DNA of 64,000 nucleotides from Paenilisteria portnoyi (GTDB taxonomy: Bacteria > Bacillota > Bacilli > Lactobacillales > Listeriaceae). A program made the position numbers and the translations under genes. Location of the stretch: contig NZ_JAASTT010000002.1 in NCBI RefSeq assembly GCF_014322795.1, positions 124,001-188,000 on the forward strand. Direction: 5' to 3'. Positions 9,049 to 18,604 of the stretch are shown piece after piece; the first letter of the stretch is position 1, and each line of letters begins with the position of its first letter. A model generated the notes under the pieces. That model made no database searches, was not told the DNA's origin, and saw only the letters and a list, made by a program, of their open reading frames with translations.

Positions 9049-10149
9049 CTAAAAGTGACATTGATACTGACTATATTTTTCGATACAACGCTTCGCACGT
9101 TCCCGATCTTTTTCGTTTTGGAACGTAATCTGCAAAATTCCCATGATGTCTTCGCGTGTTTCTAGAATTTTAATATTAATCAAGCTAATTTCTTCTTGCG
9201 CGAGAAAACCAGTTACCTCCGAAATAACACCTGGATAATCAGGCACATCAACAAATAAGTCGTAAAAAGATGGAATCGCGCCTTCTTGATGGACTGGCAA
9301 CGAATCCCGAAATTCCTTTGCCGTATCGAAAAATTGATAGATCGCGTGACTGTCTTCTTTTTCCAGCATATCAATCGCTTCATTCATGCCATCGCGCCAA
9401 TTTCCAAGCAATTCGCGTAACGTATCTTTATTGGAAAGCGAAATATCCGTCCACATAGTTGGATCCGAGGAAGCAATCCGGGTAATATCGCGAAAACCGC
9501 CTGCTGCCAAGCGAAATGCCGCGGGATGTTCTTGCGTAAAAGCACTCGTCTGATTTACAAGCGCCGCCGCTACAATATGTGGTAAATGACTCAACATGCC
9601 CGTGATGTTATCATGCTCTGTCGCCGAAAGCTCCAAAAATTTCGCGTTTGTGCCCTCCAACCATTCTCGTAAAAGAGCCACATGCTTTGGATCCTCATTC
9701 TCACCTGGTGTCAATAAATAGTAAGCATTCTCAAACAATAATGATTTAGCCGCCGTCACGCCACTTTTATGAGAACCCGCCATCGGATGTCCACCAATAA
9801 ACGTATAACCTGCTTCCTGAATGGCCGCCGCATGCTCCATCACCCGCAATTTCGTACTTCCGGTATCCGTGATAAGCAAATTATCTTTCAGCGGAAGTCC
9901 TGGTAACTCGACTAAGAATCGCTCTGTTTGCTGTACGGGACAACAAAAAATAAGCAAATCCGCGCGTGCGATAACATCCGCCAAATTCGTCGTTCCCTCA
10001 TCGATAATACCGAGCGAATCCCCTGCTAAAATCGTTTGTTCTGAAATATCGACACCAATAATATGAGCCTGTGGATGTTTTGCACGAATACAAAGTGCGA
10101 TAGACCCACCAATCAGACCAAGTCCGACGATAACGACTGTTCCTTTCAT
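9049..10149 (-). CDS. tyrA: Prephenate dehydrogenase with ACT domain
   Basis: A 366-residue enzyme of tyrosine synthesis, converting prephenate to 4-hydroxyphenylpyruvate with NAD. The N-terminus has the nucleotide motif VGLGLIGGS (about 8-16); [12 protein letters not shown] near residue 120 is the prephenate dehydrogenase signature. Residues about 293-366 form an ACT domain ([14 protein letters not shown] onward), consistent with feedback control by an aromatic amino acid. The gene sits 13 bases after hisC and 10 before aroA in one tight operon. Confidence 0.94.
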   Translation of the reverse strand: MKGTVVIVGLGLIGGSIALCIRAKHPQAHIIGVDISEQTILAGDSLGIIDEGTTNLADVIARADLLIFCCPVQQTERFLVELPGLPLKDNLLITDTGSTKLRVMEHAAAIQEAGYTFIGGHPMAGSHKSGVTAAKSLLFENAYYLLTPGENEDPKHVALLREWLEGTNAKFLELSATEHDNITGMLSHLPHIVAAALVNQTSAFTQEHPAAFRLAAGGFRDITRIASSDPTMWTDISLSNKDTLRELLGNWRDGMNEAIDMLEKEDSHAIYQFFDTAKEFRDSLPVHQEGAIPSFYDLFVDVPDYPGVISEVTGFLAQEEISLINIKILETREDIMGILQITFQNEKDRERAKRCIEKYSQYQCHF

Positions 10150-10162
10150 CCTCCAAAACCCC

Positions 10163-11248
10163 TTACTTTACTAATTGTTGCAGCAACATAATCACCGCTG
10201 CATTTTCCGACGCTTTCCCAATGGTTATACGCACAGCAGTAGGAAATCCAAGTGCCGAACCAGAACGCACAATGTAGCCGTTCTTTTCTAAATAGCGAAA
10301 TACATCGTCCGCTGGCTGAGCCATATCGACTAAAACAAAATTTCCTTGTGACGGATAGACAAAAACCGCCTCATTTTTCGCCGCGAAAGCTTCATACTGT
10401 TTACGACCAGCTGCATTTTCCACACGGCATGTCTCAATAAAATCTTGATCCGCAAGAGCAATCTGAGCTAATTTTTGCCCCATTGTCGTCGTATTAAATG
10501 GCGGTCTCACGATGTTAATTTGGCTAATAATTTCAGCGTTTGCAATACCATAACCAACGCGAGAACTAGCCAATCCATAAATTTTACTAAATGTGCGCGT
10601 AATGATTAGATTCGAAAACTCATAAATTAGCGCGGTGTGTGTCTCTGGCTGCGGTTCCACATATTCAATATACGCCTCATCCAGCACAACTAAGACGTCT
10701 TCTGGAACCTGGCGCAAAAATTGATTAATCTCATCTAGCGCTATGTAATTCCCAGTTGGATTATTCGGGTTACAAAGCCAAACAATACTCGTCGTTTCAT
10801 CCATCGCCGCAAGCATTGCCGGTAAATCATGATCTCCATTTTTCGTTAGCGCGATTTCACGCACTTCTGCACCTTCAATGCACGCATTTTGACGATATTG
10901 CGGGAAAGTTGGTGCAGCCATAACGGTGCTCGTTGAAGGAGACAACAAAGTCCGTGATAATAAGGCAATCAACTCATCCACACCGCTTGTGAAAATCAGC
11001 TCGTCCTCTTTCACGCTATGATACGTCGCCAGTTGCGTTCGTAAATCCGATGCCCAACCGTCTGGATAGATTTCAACGCTCACATCGACTTGCTTCAAAT
11101 AATCCGCCACTTTTTCTGAAACACCGTGTGGATTTTCATTCGAAGACAGCTTTGTAATTTCCGTCAAGCCAAGTTCTGCCATTACCTGCTCTTCTCGTTT
11201 TCCTGGTTTATATGAATGTAAGCCGTTCAATGTCTTTTTCCATTTCAT
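10163..11248 (-). CDS. hisC: Histidinol-phosphate / aromatic aminotransferase
   Basis: A 361-residue class I/II pyridoxal-phosphate aminotransferase. SSNENPHG (about 35-42), CNPNNPTGN (159-167), the cofactor-contacting [10 protein letters not shown] (187-196) and the lysine-containing [18 protein letters not shown] (Lys222) are all present. HisC acts in histidine synthesis; in this Bacillus-like context, between tyrA and aroH, it is also the usual transaminase of the last tyrosine and phenylalanine step. That dual role is inference from context. Confidence 0.92.
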   Translation of the reverse strand: MKWKKTLNGLHSYKPGKREEQVMAELGLTEITKLSSNENPHGVSEKVADYLKQVDVSVEIYPDGWASDLRTQLATYHSVKEDELIFTSGVDELIALLSRTLLSPSTSTVMAAPTFPQYRQNACIEGAEVREIALTKNGDHDLPAMLAAMDETTSIVWLCNPNNPTGNYIALDEINQFLRQVPEDVLVVLDEAYIEYVEPQPETHTALIYEFSNLIITRTFSKIYGLASSRVGYGIANAEIISQINIVRPPFNTTTMGQKLAQIALADQDFIETCRVENAAGRKQYEAFAAKNEAVFVYPSQGNFVLVDMAQPADDVFRYLEKNGYIVRSGSALGFPTAVRITIGKASENAAVIMLLQQLVK

Positions 11249-11260
11249 TCCTGTTACCTC

Positions 11261-11626
11261 CTACTTCGCTAAATCCGGTCGTAAAACCCTTGCGCCTTCT
11301 AAATAAACGTGTACCACATCTTGCTGTGCGACTCCGCCAACCTCCGCGTTCACCATCAACCGAATGCACATCGCAAGCGCGCCTGTTACAGGAATTTCCA
11401 TCACACCCATAATCGGTACAAACTGAAAACCAGCTAATTCACGAATCGGCTTAGCAGGAAACGCCGCATCAATATCACTCGTTACCGATGTCAAAACCGA
11501 TGAAATCACATCTGGCGCCAAATCATTTTCTGCCACAATCGCTTGGAATAAATCAATCGTTGCCTTATAAATCGCTTCTGGCGTATTCTCCGTCACTGTT
11601 GTTGCCCCTCTAATACCTCTGATCAT
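11261..11626 (-). CDS. aroH: Chorismate mutase, AroH type
   Basis: A 121-residue protein matching the small trimeric AroH-class chorismate mutase. It opens MIRGIRGATTVTENT, with Arg6-GATTV typical of the family, and contains SVTSDIDAAFPAKPIRELAGF and the later CIRLMVN (active-site Arg). The enzyme turns chorismate to prephenate, the branch towards phenylalanine and tyrosine. It lies 12 bases before hisC and 2 after aroB, so it is translationally close-coupled in the operon. Confidence 0.94.
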   Translation of the reverse strand: MIRGIRGATTVTENTPEAIYKATIDLFQAIVAENDLAPDVISSVLTSVTSDIDAAFPAKPIRELAGFQFVPIMGVMEIPVTGALAMCIRLMVNAEVGGVAQQDVVHVYLEGARVLRPDLAK

Positions 11627-11628
11627 TT

Positions 11629-12714
11629 CTACGCCTCCTGACTTACTCTTCTAAATGTTGCTTCTATCACATCATCCGACACTTTTTGAATTTTCGGCTT
11701 GCCAATTTCTTCAAGCAATACCATCGTTATTTCGTTAAATGTCGTCTTTTTATCATGTTTCATATTTTCTAGCAAAACGGCAAAATCAAGATTCGCAGGC
11801 ATTTTCACATCATATCCCAGTGCCGCAAGCCATTTGAGCAATGCCTCTTTATCAAAGGAAAGACCTAACAACTGCTCACTCATGTCCAGCGCATAAATCA
11901 TCCCGAACATAATAGATTCCCCATGAAGCCATTTACCAAACTCGCCGTATGCCTCAATCGCATGACCCATCGTATGCCCAAAATTCAAATAAGCACGAAC
12001 ACCTTGCTCCGTCTCATCCTGTGACACAATCTCGGCCTTAATTTCGATACCGCGCGCAAGATAGTTGGTCAAATCCACGCTGTACAAATCCATCGGCGTT
12101 TTGTAAGTTGCCATCAATTCCACAAGTAACGCCGGGTCCTGAATCAACGCGTGCTTCACCAATTCCGCAAAACCAGAACGCATTTCCCGCTCCGAAAGCG
12201 TCCCAAGTAAAGACGTATCATAAATCACGGCCTCCGGTTGATAAAAATTCCCGACCATATTTTTGCCTAATGGGTGATTGATCGCGACTTTCCCGCCAAC
12301 CGCACTATCATGCGCCAAAACAGTCGTCGGGATTTGATAAAACGCGATGCCTCGCATGTACGTCGAAGCTACAAACCCACCGAGGTCACCAATCACGCCA
12401 CCACCAAAAGCGAGCAAGACCGATTTGCGATCCAGACCAATCTCAATCGCTTTCGTCATCGCATCTTCGTAAACCGCAAATGTCTTCGCCTCTTCACCAG
12501 CTGGCGTCACATAATAGGAAACCTTTTCAAGTGGCGCAAGCAGATCGTTCATTTTTGACATATGAGCTTTCGCGACATTCGTATCTGTCATCACGAATAC
12601 TTGCGAAAAATGGCTCAGTTCTGCAACTAAGCCCTCCGCTTGCTCACGTAACGCATTCTGGCTAATATAGACCGAGTAGACCTTATCCTTCGTCGTCACT
12701 GTGATTTCTGCCAT
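11629..12714 (-). CDS. aroB: 3-dehydroquinate synthase
   Basis: A 361-residue NAD- and metal-dependent synthase that closes DAHP into 3-dehydroquinate, the second shikimate step. Signatures include the NAD-binding LLAFGGGVIGDLGGFVAST (about 101-119), KVAINHPLGKNMVGNFYQP, the metal ligands in SGFAELVKHALI and LNFGHTMGHAIEA, and LHGESI. Length is normal for the family. Only two bases separate it from aroC upstream and aroH downstream. Confidence 0.95.
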   Translation of the reverse strand: MAEITVTTKDKVYSVYISQNALREQAEGLVAELSHFSQVFVMTDTNVAKAHMSKMNDLLAPLEKVSYYVTPAGEEAKTFAVYEDAMTKAIEIGLDRKSVLLAFGGGVIGDLGGFVASTYMRGIAFYQIPTTVLAHDSAVGGKVAINHPLGKNMVGNFYQPEAVIYDTSLLGTLSEREMRSGFAELVKHALIQDPALLVELMATYKTPMDLYSVDLTNYLARGIEIKAEIVSQDETEQGVRAYLNFGHTMGHAIEAYGEFGKWLHGESIMFGMIYALDMSEQLLGLSFDKEALLKWLAALGYDVKMPANLDFAVLLENMKHDKKTTFNEITMVLLEEIGKPKIQKVSDDVIEATFRRVSQEA

Positions 12715-12716
12715 CC

Positions 12717-13883
12717 TTAAAACTCCCTCGTCATTGCGCGATGTTCTTCCACATGCGCCCGTAGTACGTCAAAACGATCACTATCAAATTTCTCCAATAC
12801 CGCTTGCGCAACTTCCCAAGCAACAACCGCCTCCGCTACAACACTCGCCGCAGGAACCGCACAGCTATCCGAACGCTCCACACTGGCATTAAATACTTCC
12901 TTCGAATCAATATCTACACTTTGCAGAGGCTTGTATAGAGTCGGGATCGGCTTCATAACACCGCGAACCACAATCGGCATCCCGTTCGTCATACCACCTT
13001 CAAAACCACCAAGATTGTTCGTGCGTCTCGTATAGCCATCGTCCTCCGACCATAGAATTTCATCCATAACCTCGCTACCCGGTTTACGTGCCGCCTCAAA
13101 GCCAACGCCAAACTCCGCACCTTTAAATGCATTAATACTCACGATGGCCTGCGCAATTTTTGCATCGAGTTTGCGATCCCATTGCACAAAGCTTCCAAGA
13201 CCTGCAGGTACCCCGCCAACGACAACCTCAACAATACCGCCGATCGTGTCGCCATTTTTCTTCGCTTTATCGATTTTCTGTTTCATCTCTTCCTCTTTTG
13301 CCGTATCCAAACAACGCACAGAAGACGCCTCAGAAATCTCTTGAATCTCCTTAATCGAGTAATCACGCGTCAATTCCGCCCGCACGCCACCGATTTCCAA
13401 TACATGCCCAGCAACCTCGATGCCAAGCTCTAGCAATAATTTCCGAGCAATCGCGCCAGCCGCCACACGTACCGTTGTCTCACGAGCCGAAGAACGCTCC
13501 AACACATTGCGCATATCACGATGTCCATATTTCATTCCACCAACCAAATCCGCATGACCTGGACGTGGTCGAGAAACTTTCCGCGATGCCTCTTTCTCCG
13601 CCGGTACCGGCTCAATACTCATTACTGTTTCCCATTTTTTCCAATCTTTATTCTCCACAAAAATAGCAACAGGCGATCCCATCGTTTTACCGTGGCGAAC
13701 TCCTGCTGAAATTTGTGCCCGATCCGTTTCAATACGCATCCGTGCCCCGCGTCCGTGCCCACCTTGACGTCTCTTCAAATCCGTATTAATATCCTCCGCC
13801 AAAAGAGGCATCCCCGCTGGCAATCCTTCAATAATCGTCGTAAGTCCTGGGCCGTGCGATTCTCCCGCTGTTAAATATCTCAT
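12717..13883 (-). CDS. aroC: Chorismate synthase
   Basis: A 388-residue FMN-dependent enzyme (gene named aroF in Bacillus) forming chorismate from EPSP. It starts [17 protein letters not shown], the first family signature, followed by [12 protein letters not shown], the RPRPGHADL region, [17 protein letters not shown] and [16 protein letters not shown]. It is the first gene of the aro supra-operon; a promoter about 90 bases upstream fits. In B. subtilis cheR lies between ndk and this gene, and trp genes lie between aroH and hisC; both are absent here. Confidence 0.95.
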   Translation of the reverse strand: MRYLTAGESHGPGLTTIIEGLPAGMPLLAEDINTDLKRRQGGHGRGARMRIETDRAQISAGVRHGKTMGSPVAIFVENKDWKKWETVMSIEPVPAEKEASRKVSRPRPGHADLVGGMKYGHRDMRNVLERSSARETTVRVAAGAIARKLLLELGIEVAGHVLEIGGVRAELTRDYSIKEIQEISEASSVRCLDTAKEEEMKQKIDKAKKNGDTIGGIVEVVVGGVPAGLGSFVQWDRKLDAKIAQAIVSINAFKGAEFGVGFEAARKPGSEVMDEILWSEDDGYTRRTNNLGGFEGGMTNGMPIVVRGVMKPIPTLYKPLQSVDIDSKEVFNASVERSDSCAVPAASVVAEAVVAWEVAQAVLEKFDSDRFDVLRAHVEEHRAMTREF

Positions 13884-13970
13884 TTTTCAACTTCCTCTCC
13901 ATCTATTTAATCTTTCTTTTATATTAAAAATAAGTCGCATTGTTTTAGCGCTTTAAAGTGTATGTGTAGT

Positions 13971-13999
13971 ATCATATCATAATTTGCCACCTACGTAAA
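13971..13999 (-). promoter_or_regulatory. Promoter of the aro operon
   Basis: Minus-strand -35 TTTACG (13994-13999), a 17-base spacer and -10 TATGAT (13971-13976), giving a leader of about 80 bases before aroC. No T-box or leader peptide was recognised in it. Confidence 0.5.
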
Positions 14000-14033
14000 C
14001 AGGAAAGTCGCCAAAACGCACGAAATACACAAA

Positions 14034-14072
14034 AAGCGCTCCTATTTGGAAGACTTGCGAACTTCCGGCTCT
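14034..14072 (+). repeat. Possible degenerate left half of the type-1 intergenic element
   Basis: Between ndk and aroC the stretch from AGCGCTC to ACTTCCGGCTC aligns with the left arm of the elements at 19639 and 46390 (AGCGCTC, a T-rich gap, ACTTG, ACTTCCGG) but with many changes. This is a weak match. Confidence 0.3.
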
Positions 14073-14128
14073 TTCCGTACATCCCGGTTCACTTCAATCT
14101 CCAAATACAAACGCCCTAGCATCTCTAT

Positions 14129-14572
14129 CTATAACCACACATCTATCGCTTTATCATACAACAGCAACTCTTCCGGTTTGAAAAACAAGCCAATCTCACG
14201 CGACGCATTTTCGACCGAATCCGAGCCATGAATCACATTCCGGTTCATATGTACCGCGAAATCACCACGAATCGTCCCTTGACCTGCTTCCAGTGGATTC
14301 GTTTTGCCCATCATCAAACGCGCAATCGCGACCGCCTCATCACCTTCCCAAACCATCGCAAAAACTGGACCAGACGTAATAAATTGTAAAAGATCCGGAA
14401 AGAATGGCTTACCGACATGTTCCGCATAATGTTGTGTTGCTAAGTCTTCATCGATACGCATCAATTTTGCACCAACTAATTTGAGCCCTTTTTTCTCCAA
14501 GCGCGCAACGACCTCACCAATCAAGCCACGCTCGACACCATCCGGTTTTACCATCAAATACGTTCTTTCCAT
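14129..14572 (-). CDS. ndk: Nucleoside diphosphate kinase
   Basis: A 147-residue kinase that moves the terminal phosphate between nucleoside triphosphates and diphosphates through a phosphohistidine. The active-site motif NVIHGSDS is intact with His115, and the start [20 protein letters not shown] is typical. It lies 11 bases after hepT on the same strand and is the last gene of the hepS-menG-hepT-ndk group. No clear terminator follows; the gap to aroC holds a possible repeat remnant. Confidence 0.95.
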   Translation of the reverse strand: MERTYLMVKPDGVERGLIGEVVARLEKKGLKLVGAKLMRIDEDLATQHYAEHVGKPFFPDLLQFITSGPVFAMVWEGDEAVAIARLMMGKTNPLEAGQGTIRGDFAVHMNRNVIHGSDSVENASREIGLFFKPEELLLYDKAIDVWL

Positions 14573-14583
14573 CTTCCTACCTC

Positions 14584-15549
14584 CTAGTATTTTCTCTTAT
14601 CCAAAAATTGCACAATCTGCTTCAAAGGCTTTAGTTCCTTCGACGGCGGAAACTCATCTAAAATCGCAATCGCCTTTTGCAAATAACTCTCTGCCACAGC
14701 CTCCGATTTCTTAATCGCCCCAGAAGCCTTGATTTCCTTAATAAACGTCTGCATCTCATCTTTTGGAGTCTGCTCCGTAATCTCACGCAACCTCATCTGA
14801 AAATCCTTATCTTCCATCGCAAAAAAAACAGGTAAAGTAATATTTCCTTGTCGCAGATCCTCACCCGCCGGTTTGCCCAGCGACTTCTCCGATCCCGTAA
14901 AATCAAGAATATCATCTGTAATTTGGAACGACATCCCAACGTAATACCCAAACAAAAACAGTTTTCGATGCATTTTCGGGTCCAGTTGTGCCACAATCCC
15001 GCCAAGTTGACAACTTGCTGCAATCAAAAGCGCCGTCTTACGTTTAATCCGCCGCAAATACGTCCGCACATTTTGGTCAAAGTTGTACTTCGCGCGCAAT
15101 TGTTCGATTTCGCCAACAGCCAGCTCCACCGTCACGTTCGAAAGCACTTGATGCGCCTCTGGATTCAGAATTTTTGTCATGTATTCCAGTGACTTCGCAA
15201 ACAAAAAATCCCCTGTATACATCGCAACATGGTTTCCCCACTTCGACTTGATTGTCGACCGGCCGCGCCTCACATCCGCATCATCCACCACATCATCATG
15301 CACAATGGACGCCATATGTATTAACTCTACTGCAACGGCTGCCTGCTCTACCTGATTCCATTCAAACTGACCAAGCCGAGCTGTGAGGCAAACAAAAATC
15401 GGTCTAATCCGTTTTCCCCCTGCATCTAGAAGTTGTAAAGCGGCCTCTTCAATTAAAGGCGCCTGTTCGGAGGCAACTGCTCTGCGTAACTCCTCTTCAA
15501 TGGCTGCCACATCCGCCTGAATATTAGAATATAGAAAATTAAGTTTCAT
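14584..15549 (-). CDS. hepT: Heptaprenyl diphosphate synthase component II
   Basis: A 321-residue trans-polyprenyl synthase subunit, the catalytic partner of HepS in making the heptaprenyl side chain of menaquinone. The two aspartate-rich motifs are clear: HDDVVDD (Asp85, Asp86, Asp89) and TDDILD (Asp212, Asp213, Asp216). The chain-binding GGKRIRP (44-50) is also present. The ATG at 15549 is chosen because AGGTGGGG precedes it; a GTG three codons earlier overlaps that site. It follows menG with a small overlap or gap and precedes ndk. Confidence 0.93.
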   Translation of the reverse strand: MKLNFLYSNIQADVAAIEEELRRAVASEQAPLIEEAALQLLDAGGKRIRPIFVCLTARLGQFEWNQVEQAAVAVELIHMASIVHDDVVDDADVRRGRSTIKSKWGNHVAMYTGDFLFAKSLEYMTKILNPEAHQVLSNVTVELAVGEIEQLRAKYNFDQNVRTYLRRIKRKTALLIAASCQLGGIVAQLDPKMHRKLFLFGYYVGMSFQITDDILDFTGSEKSLGKPAGEDLRQGNITLPVFFAMEDKDFQMRLREITEQTPKDEMQTFIKEIKASGAIKKSEAVAESYLQKAIAILDEFPPSKELKPLKQIVQFLDKRKY

Positions 15550-15558
15550 CTGCCCCAC

Positions 15559-16278
15559 CTATTGTTCTTTCTTTTTGTACCCAAAATGCGTTGCGCTCGC
15601 CCCACCACTATGCGGAACGTAACGGACATGGTCAAATCCGGCGTCTTGGAACATATCTGCTAATTTTTTCATACCTGGGAAACTTCGCGTCGATTCTTCC
15701 AACCAAGCATATTCCTCGTAACTTTTCGCAAATAATCTGCCCATCAAAGGCATCATATGGCGGAAATAAAAGAAGAATAACTGATTATAACCCGGAATTG
15801 TTGGTGTTGATGTATCCAAACAAGTCAACAACCCACCTGGTTTCAACACACGATACATCTCACGTAAAACCGTCATATAATCCGGCACGTTACGCAGACC
15901 AAAACCAATCGTCACATACTCAAACGAATTATCCGCAAATGGTAATTCCATCGCATTCCCATGCATCAACGTAATATTAGAATACGGCGATGCCACCACT
16001 TTTTCTTGACCTACCGCCAACATATTCTCACTAAAATCCAGACCAATAACCGAACCTTCCACACCGACTGCTTCCGCCATTGCAAGCGTCCAATCCGCCG
16101 TCCCACAACATACATCAAGCGCTGAAGAACCAGCCTTCACACGCATAAAATCCATCGTTGTTTGACGCCATTTCGAATGTAAATGGAAACTAATCAAGCT
16201 ATTCATTCGGTCATAGCTAGGAGAAATTTTTTCGAACACATTGTGAACCTTCTCTTCTTTCGTCTCTATCATACCCAT
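15559..16278 (-). CDS. menG: Demethylmenaquinone methyltransferase
   Basis: A 239-residue SAM-dependent methyltransferase of the UbiE/MenG family, catalysing the last step of menaquinone synthesis. The SAM motif [17 protein letters not shown] lies near residues 54-70, with later family blocks FGLRNVPD and [15 protein letters not shown]. Three ATGs lie close together; the second gives a five-base spacing from AGGAG and is used here. Placement between hepS and hepT links prenyl chain synthesis and ring methylation. Confidence 0.94.
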   Translation of the reverse strand: MGMIETKEEKVHNVFEKISPSYDRMNSLISFHLHSKWRQTTMDFMRVKAGSSALDVCCGTADWTLAMAEAVGVEGSVIGLDFSENMLAVGQEKVVASPYSNITLMHGNAMELPFADNSFEYVTIGFGLRNVPDYMTVLREMYRVLKPGGLLTCLDTSTPTIPGYNQLFFFYFRHMMPLMGRLFAKSYEEYAWLEESTRSFPGMKKLADMFQDAGFDHVRYVPHSGGASATHFGYKKKEQ

Positions 16279-16288
16279 CATTTCTCCT

Positions 16289-17053
16289 CTATTGTCCGAG
16301 TAGCTCTTGCAAGCGTTTCTCTGTCATATCAGAAATCGCTAACCCGCCCATATTTGCCTTAATCTCAGCCTTTAGTGTCACAATCAAATCCTCAAGCCAT
16401 GTCGCAAAATCAGCCTGCGCATTTAACGCCATATAACCATGTTCATACGCCGTTTCAAATAGTGAACTACCCGTTAGCAGCCAATTTTTGCGTTCCGTTA
16501 AAAGATACGTCAACAAAATCGCGCGCGCACCAACAAACGTAAAAGCCTCATCACATCCAAAATAAGTCGCAAACCTAGAAAAAATGGCTGCTTTTGACAT
16601 CACTAAATGCGCTAAATAATCCTCATCACCAGTAATATGCAATTGATACAAGTTAACCTTTGCCTCATTCGTCTCCTGCACACCTCGCTGTAAAGCCGCC
16701 AATAAGTCAATCATACCAAATTCCGACAACGCCCGATAATATAAACTACTATAAAAATCCCCAGCAAGCACTGTTAATTGCCGTTCTTGCCACGTCTTTT
16801 GCTTCACATCGCTCGGTTCATCAATCCCATCATGCGTGTCATGAGCTAAAATGACATACAGCGTCGCACCGATCACTTGATGAGCCGCACTATCTTCTAA
16901 GTCCGTTCCTCTAATCGCCTCATGTAGCCACAGCATTTGATCCTTATCCATTTTTGGCCCGTCAAAATTTTCACCTAAAAATCGATAAGCGGTCTGATCT
17001 AAAACAAGTGCCTCTACCTGTTTCAGCTGCGCTACGCCACCTTGATAACTCAT
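16289..17053 (-). CDS. hepS: Heptaprenyl diphosphate synthase component I
   Basis: A 254-residue protein matching the small regulatory subunit HepS (GerCA), a divergent all-alpha protein without aspartate-rich motifs that pairs with HepT. Recognisable blocks include [35 protein letters not shown] and the C-terminal [20 protein letters not shown]. It leads its own transcription unit: a TGG-TATAAT extended -10 and a terminator-like hairpin separate it from folE upstream. The B. subtilis gene mtrB, normally between folE and hepS, is missing. Confidence 0.9.
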   Translation of the reverse strand: MSYQGGVAQLKQVEALVLDQTAYRFLGENFDGPKMDKDQMLWLHEAIRGTDLEDSAAHQVIGATLYVILAHDTHDGIDEPSDVKQKTWQERQLTVLAGDFYSSLYYRALSEFGMIDLLAALQRGVQETNEAKVNLYQLHITGDEDYLAHLVMSKAAIFSRFATYFGCDEAFTFVGARAILLTYLLTERKNWLLTGSSLFETAYEHGYMALNAQADFATWLEDLIVTLKAEIKANMGGLAISDMTEKRLQELLGQ

Positions 17054-17094
17054 TTACAAAATCCCCTTCAAATCTCGTTTATCCTGTATCGTAA

Positions 17095-17103
17095 ATTATA
17101 CCA
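17095..17103 (-). promoter_or_regulatory. Extended -10 promoter of hepS
   Basis: Minus-strand TGGTATAAT (a TGn element plus perfect TATAAT) about 40 bases before hepS. The -35 is poor, as is usual for extended -10 promoters. Confidence 0.5.
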
Positions 17104-17113
17104 TAACCTTCAC

Positions 17114-17140
17114 AAAAATCGCCATTAGCTTGGCTAGGCG
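17114..17140 (-). terminator. Probable terminator after folE
   Basis: Minus-strand CGCCTAGC pairs with GCTA-AT-GGCG (two-base bulge), then ATTTTTG, right after the folE stop. Confidence 0.5.
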
Positions 17141-17141
17141 C

Positions 17142-17708
17142 TTAATTCTTAATTAACGCCATAACCTCACTACGCAACTTATCATCATTTCGAAAAGCCC
17201 CACGAACAGCACTTGTAACCGTTCTGGCACCTGGTTTATTGACTCCGCGGATGGTCATACACATATGCTCTGCTTCCAAAATAACCATGACACCCAATGG
17301 CTTTAATTTATCCATCATAATCTCCGCTACATTTGTCGTAATACGCTCCTGCAATTGCGGGCGCTTACTCACATCATCCACCACACGGGCCAATTTACTA
17401 AGCCCCGCTACTCGACCATTTTGCGGCAAATAGGCCACATGCGCCACACCAAAAAACGGTACTAGGTGATGCTCACACATCGATGAAAAGCGAATATCTT
17501 TCACTAAAACTAATTCCTCATGTTGCTCTTCAAAAACCGTATTAAAATGAATTGAAGGATCTTTTTTGAGTCCCGAAAATACTTCTTCATACATTCTGGC
17601 AACACGCATTGGCGTATCTAGTAACCCCTCACGCTCCGGATTCTCCCCAACCGCCTCTAAAATCATTTTGACTGCATCCGCAATCTTTTGTTTATCTATT
17701 TGCTCCAT
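17142..17708 (-). CDS. folE: GTP cyclohydrolase I
   Basis: A 188-residue enzyme making dihydroneopterin triphosphate from GTP, the entry to folate. The zinc site is complete: Cys78 and His81 in [11 protein letters not shown] and Cys150 in [11 protein letters not shown]. The start ATG at 17708 has AAGGGG seven bases before it; the frame extends seven codons upstream without support. A promoter (TTTACC, 17, TAAAAT) lies about 40 bases upstream. B. subtilis calls this gene mtrA and follows it with mtrB (TRAP); no mtrB is present here. Confidence 0.95.
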   Translation of the reverse strand: MEQIDKQKIADAVKMILEAVGENPEREGLLDTPMRVARMYEEVFSGLKKDPSIHFNTVFEEQHEELVLVKDIRFSSMCEHHLVPFFGVAHVAYLPQNGRVAGLSKLARVVDDVSKRPQLQERITTNVAEIMMDKLKPLGVMVILEAEHMCMTIRGVNKPGARTVTSAVRGAFRNDDKLRSEVMALIKN

Positions 17709-17747
17709 AATAATCCCCTTTATAAACACGTCATTATCTACCTCGTT

Positions 17748-17776
17748 ATTTTAACATAGCAAACAAACCAGGTAAA
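17748..17776 (-). promoter_or_regulatory. Promoter of folE
   Basis: Minus-strand -35 TTTACC (17771-17776), 17-base spacer, -10 TAAAAT (17748-17753). Confidence 0.5.
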
Positions 17777-17799
17777 TGTTAATCCCTTGTGGTCTTGTG

Positions 17800-17856
17800 G
17801 TTACAACGTATAAATCCGCGGCAAGCGTTCGCAATCAGCAAATTTGGCCGACTTCA
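17800..17856 (+). repeat. Degenerate left half of the type-1 element
   Basis: GGTTACAACGTATAAATC, then GCAAGCGTTCGCA, ATCAG and AAATTTGGCCGACTTC align in order with the left arm of the full element at 46390 (read on its minus strand). The right half is absent. It lies between folE and the hup terminator. Confidence 0.55.
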
Positions 17857-17859
17857 TTT

Positions 17860-17905
17860 TAAGCACAAAAAAAGGAATTCCGAGGAACTCCTTTTTTTGT
17901 GCTTA
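17860..17905. terminator. Strong terminator after hup
   Basis: A palindrome with arms TAAGCACAAAAAAAGGA and TCCTTTTTTTGTGCTTA, with TCC/GGA extending the stem. T-runs occur on both strands; it lies 15 bases after the hup stop. Confidence 0.85.
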
Positions 17906-17919
17906 AAAAGTGTATGTAG

Positions 17920-18195
17920 TTATTTAACAGCTTCTTTAAGCGCCTTACCTGGTTTGAATGCTGGAACTTTGCTTGCAGGAATGTCAATCTCTTCCTTCGT
18001 ACGTGGGTTGCGTCCTTTACGGGCAGCACGCTCACGAACTTCAAAGTTACCAAATCCGATTAATTGAACTTTTTCACCTTTAGATAAAGAAGTTTGGATA
18101 GTTTCAAAAACAGCTTCTACAGCTTTAGCAGCGTCTTTTTTAGAAAGATCTGCAAGTTCTGCTACGCTATTTACTAAATCAGTTTTGTTTGCCAT
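17920..18195 (-). CDS. hup: DNA-binding protein HU
   Basis: A 91-residue histone-like protein that bends and compacts DNA as a dimer. [20 protein letters not shown], the [18 protein letters not shown] arm region (the flexible DNA-wrapping beta arm) and the C-terminal [19 protein letters not shown] are typical. The AAGGAGGTG ribosome site is very strong, as expected for an abundant protein, and a strong terminator follows. It is a single-gene unit. Confidence 0.97.
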   Translation of the reverse strand: MANKTDLVNSVAELADLSKKDAAKAVEAVFETIQTSLSKGEKVQLIGFGNFEVRERAARKGRNPRTKEEIDIPASKVPAFKPGKALKEAVK

Positions 18196-18604
18196 TGTTT
18201 TTTCACCTCCTTAAGAGAATAATACCAAATGAGCAGGTCTTACCTAACACTCAGAATATTCATTTTCCAAAATAAGCTAAACTTCTATGGAAATTCTAAG
18301 AAGAATTTCGGCTGGAATGGCGTTTTATCGCCGTTTCAGTGATTCTGATAAAAGATTATCACATTATCCTTACAACTGCAAGGATTTAGAAGCGAAAAGC
18401 CTTATTTTTCACAAAAAGAGCTTTCGTAATTCTCCTAGTCCTAGTTCTGGAAACGTGATTGTATCAAGCTGTTAAGCATAATACTAACGCGAGAGACCTA
18501 TAATAGCAAGTAAAAACACGCCAAATAAGAAAAATAGTTCAAATTCCTTAAAAAAAGCGCTAAAAACGACGCTTTTGCCTGACAACTCTAGGTTTCAACT
18601 ACTA
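18196..18604 (-). other. Long hup upstream region, no gene seen
   Basis: A 409-base gap. Near 18550-18577 is a terminator for the upstream phosphatase gene. The rest may be the hup promoter and leader: TTGCAG with a 17-base spacer to TAATCT lies about 155 bases before hup, and small hairpins (CCTTGCA/TGTAAGG, GGCG/CGCC, GATAAT/TTATC) follow. The only open frame (62 codons on plus) lacks a ribosome site and family resemblance. Confidence 0.4.
18550..18577 (-). terminator. Terminator after the phosphatase gene
   Basis: Minus-strand AAAAGCG and CGCTTTTTTT around a ten-base loop. Confidence 0.55.

Noticed and set aside
18287-18475. 62-codon frame upstream of hup
   Set aside because: No ribosome site, no family resemblance, and it lies over hairpins of the hup leader on the other strand.
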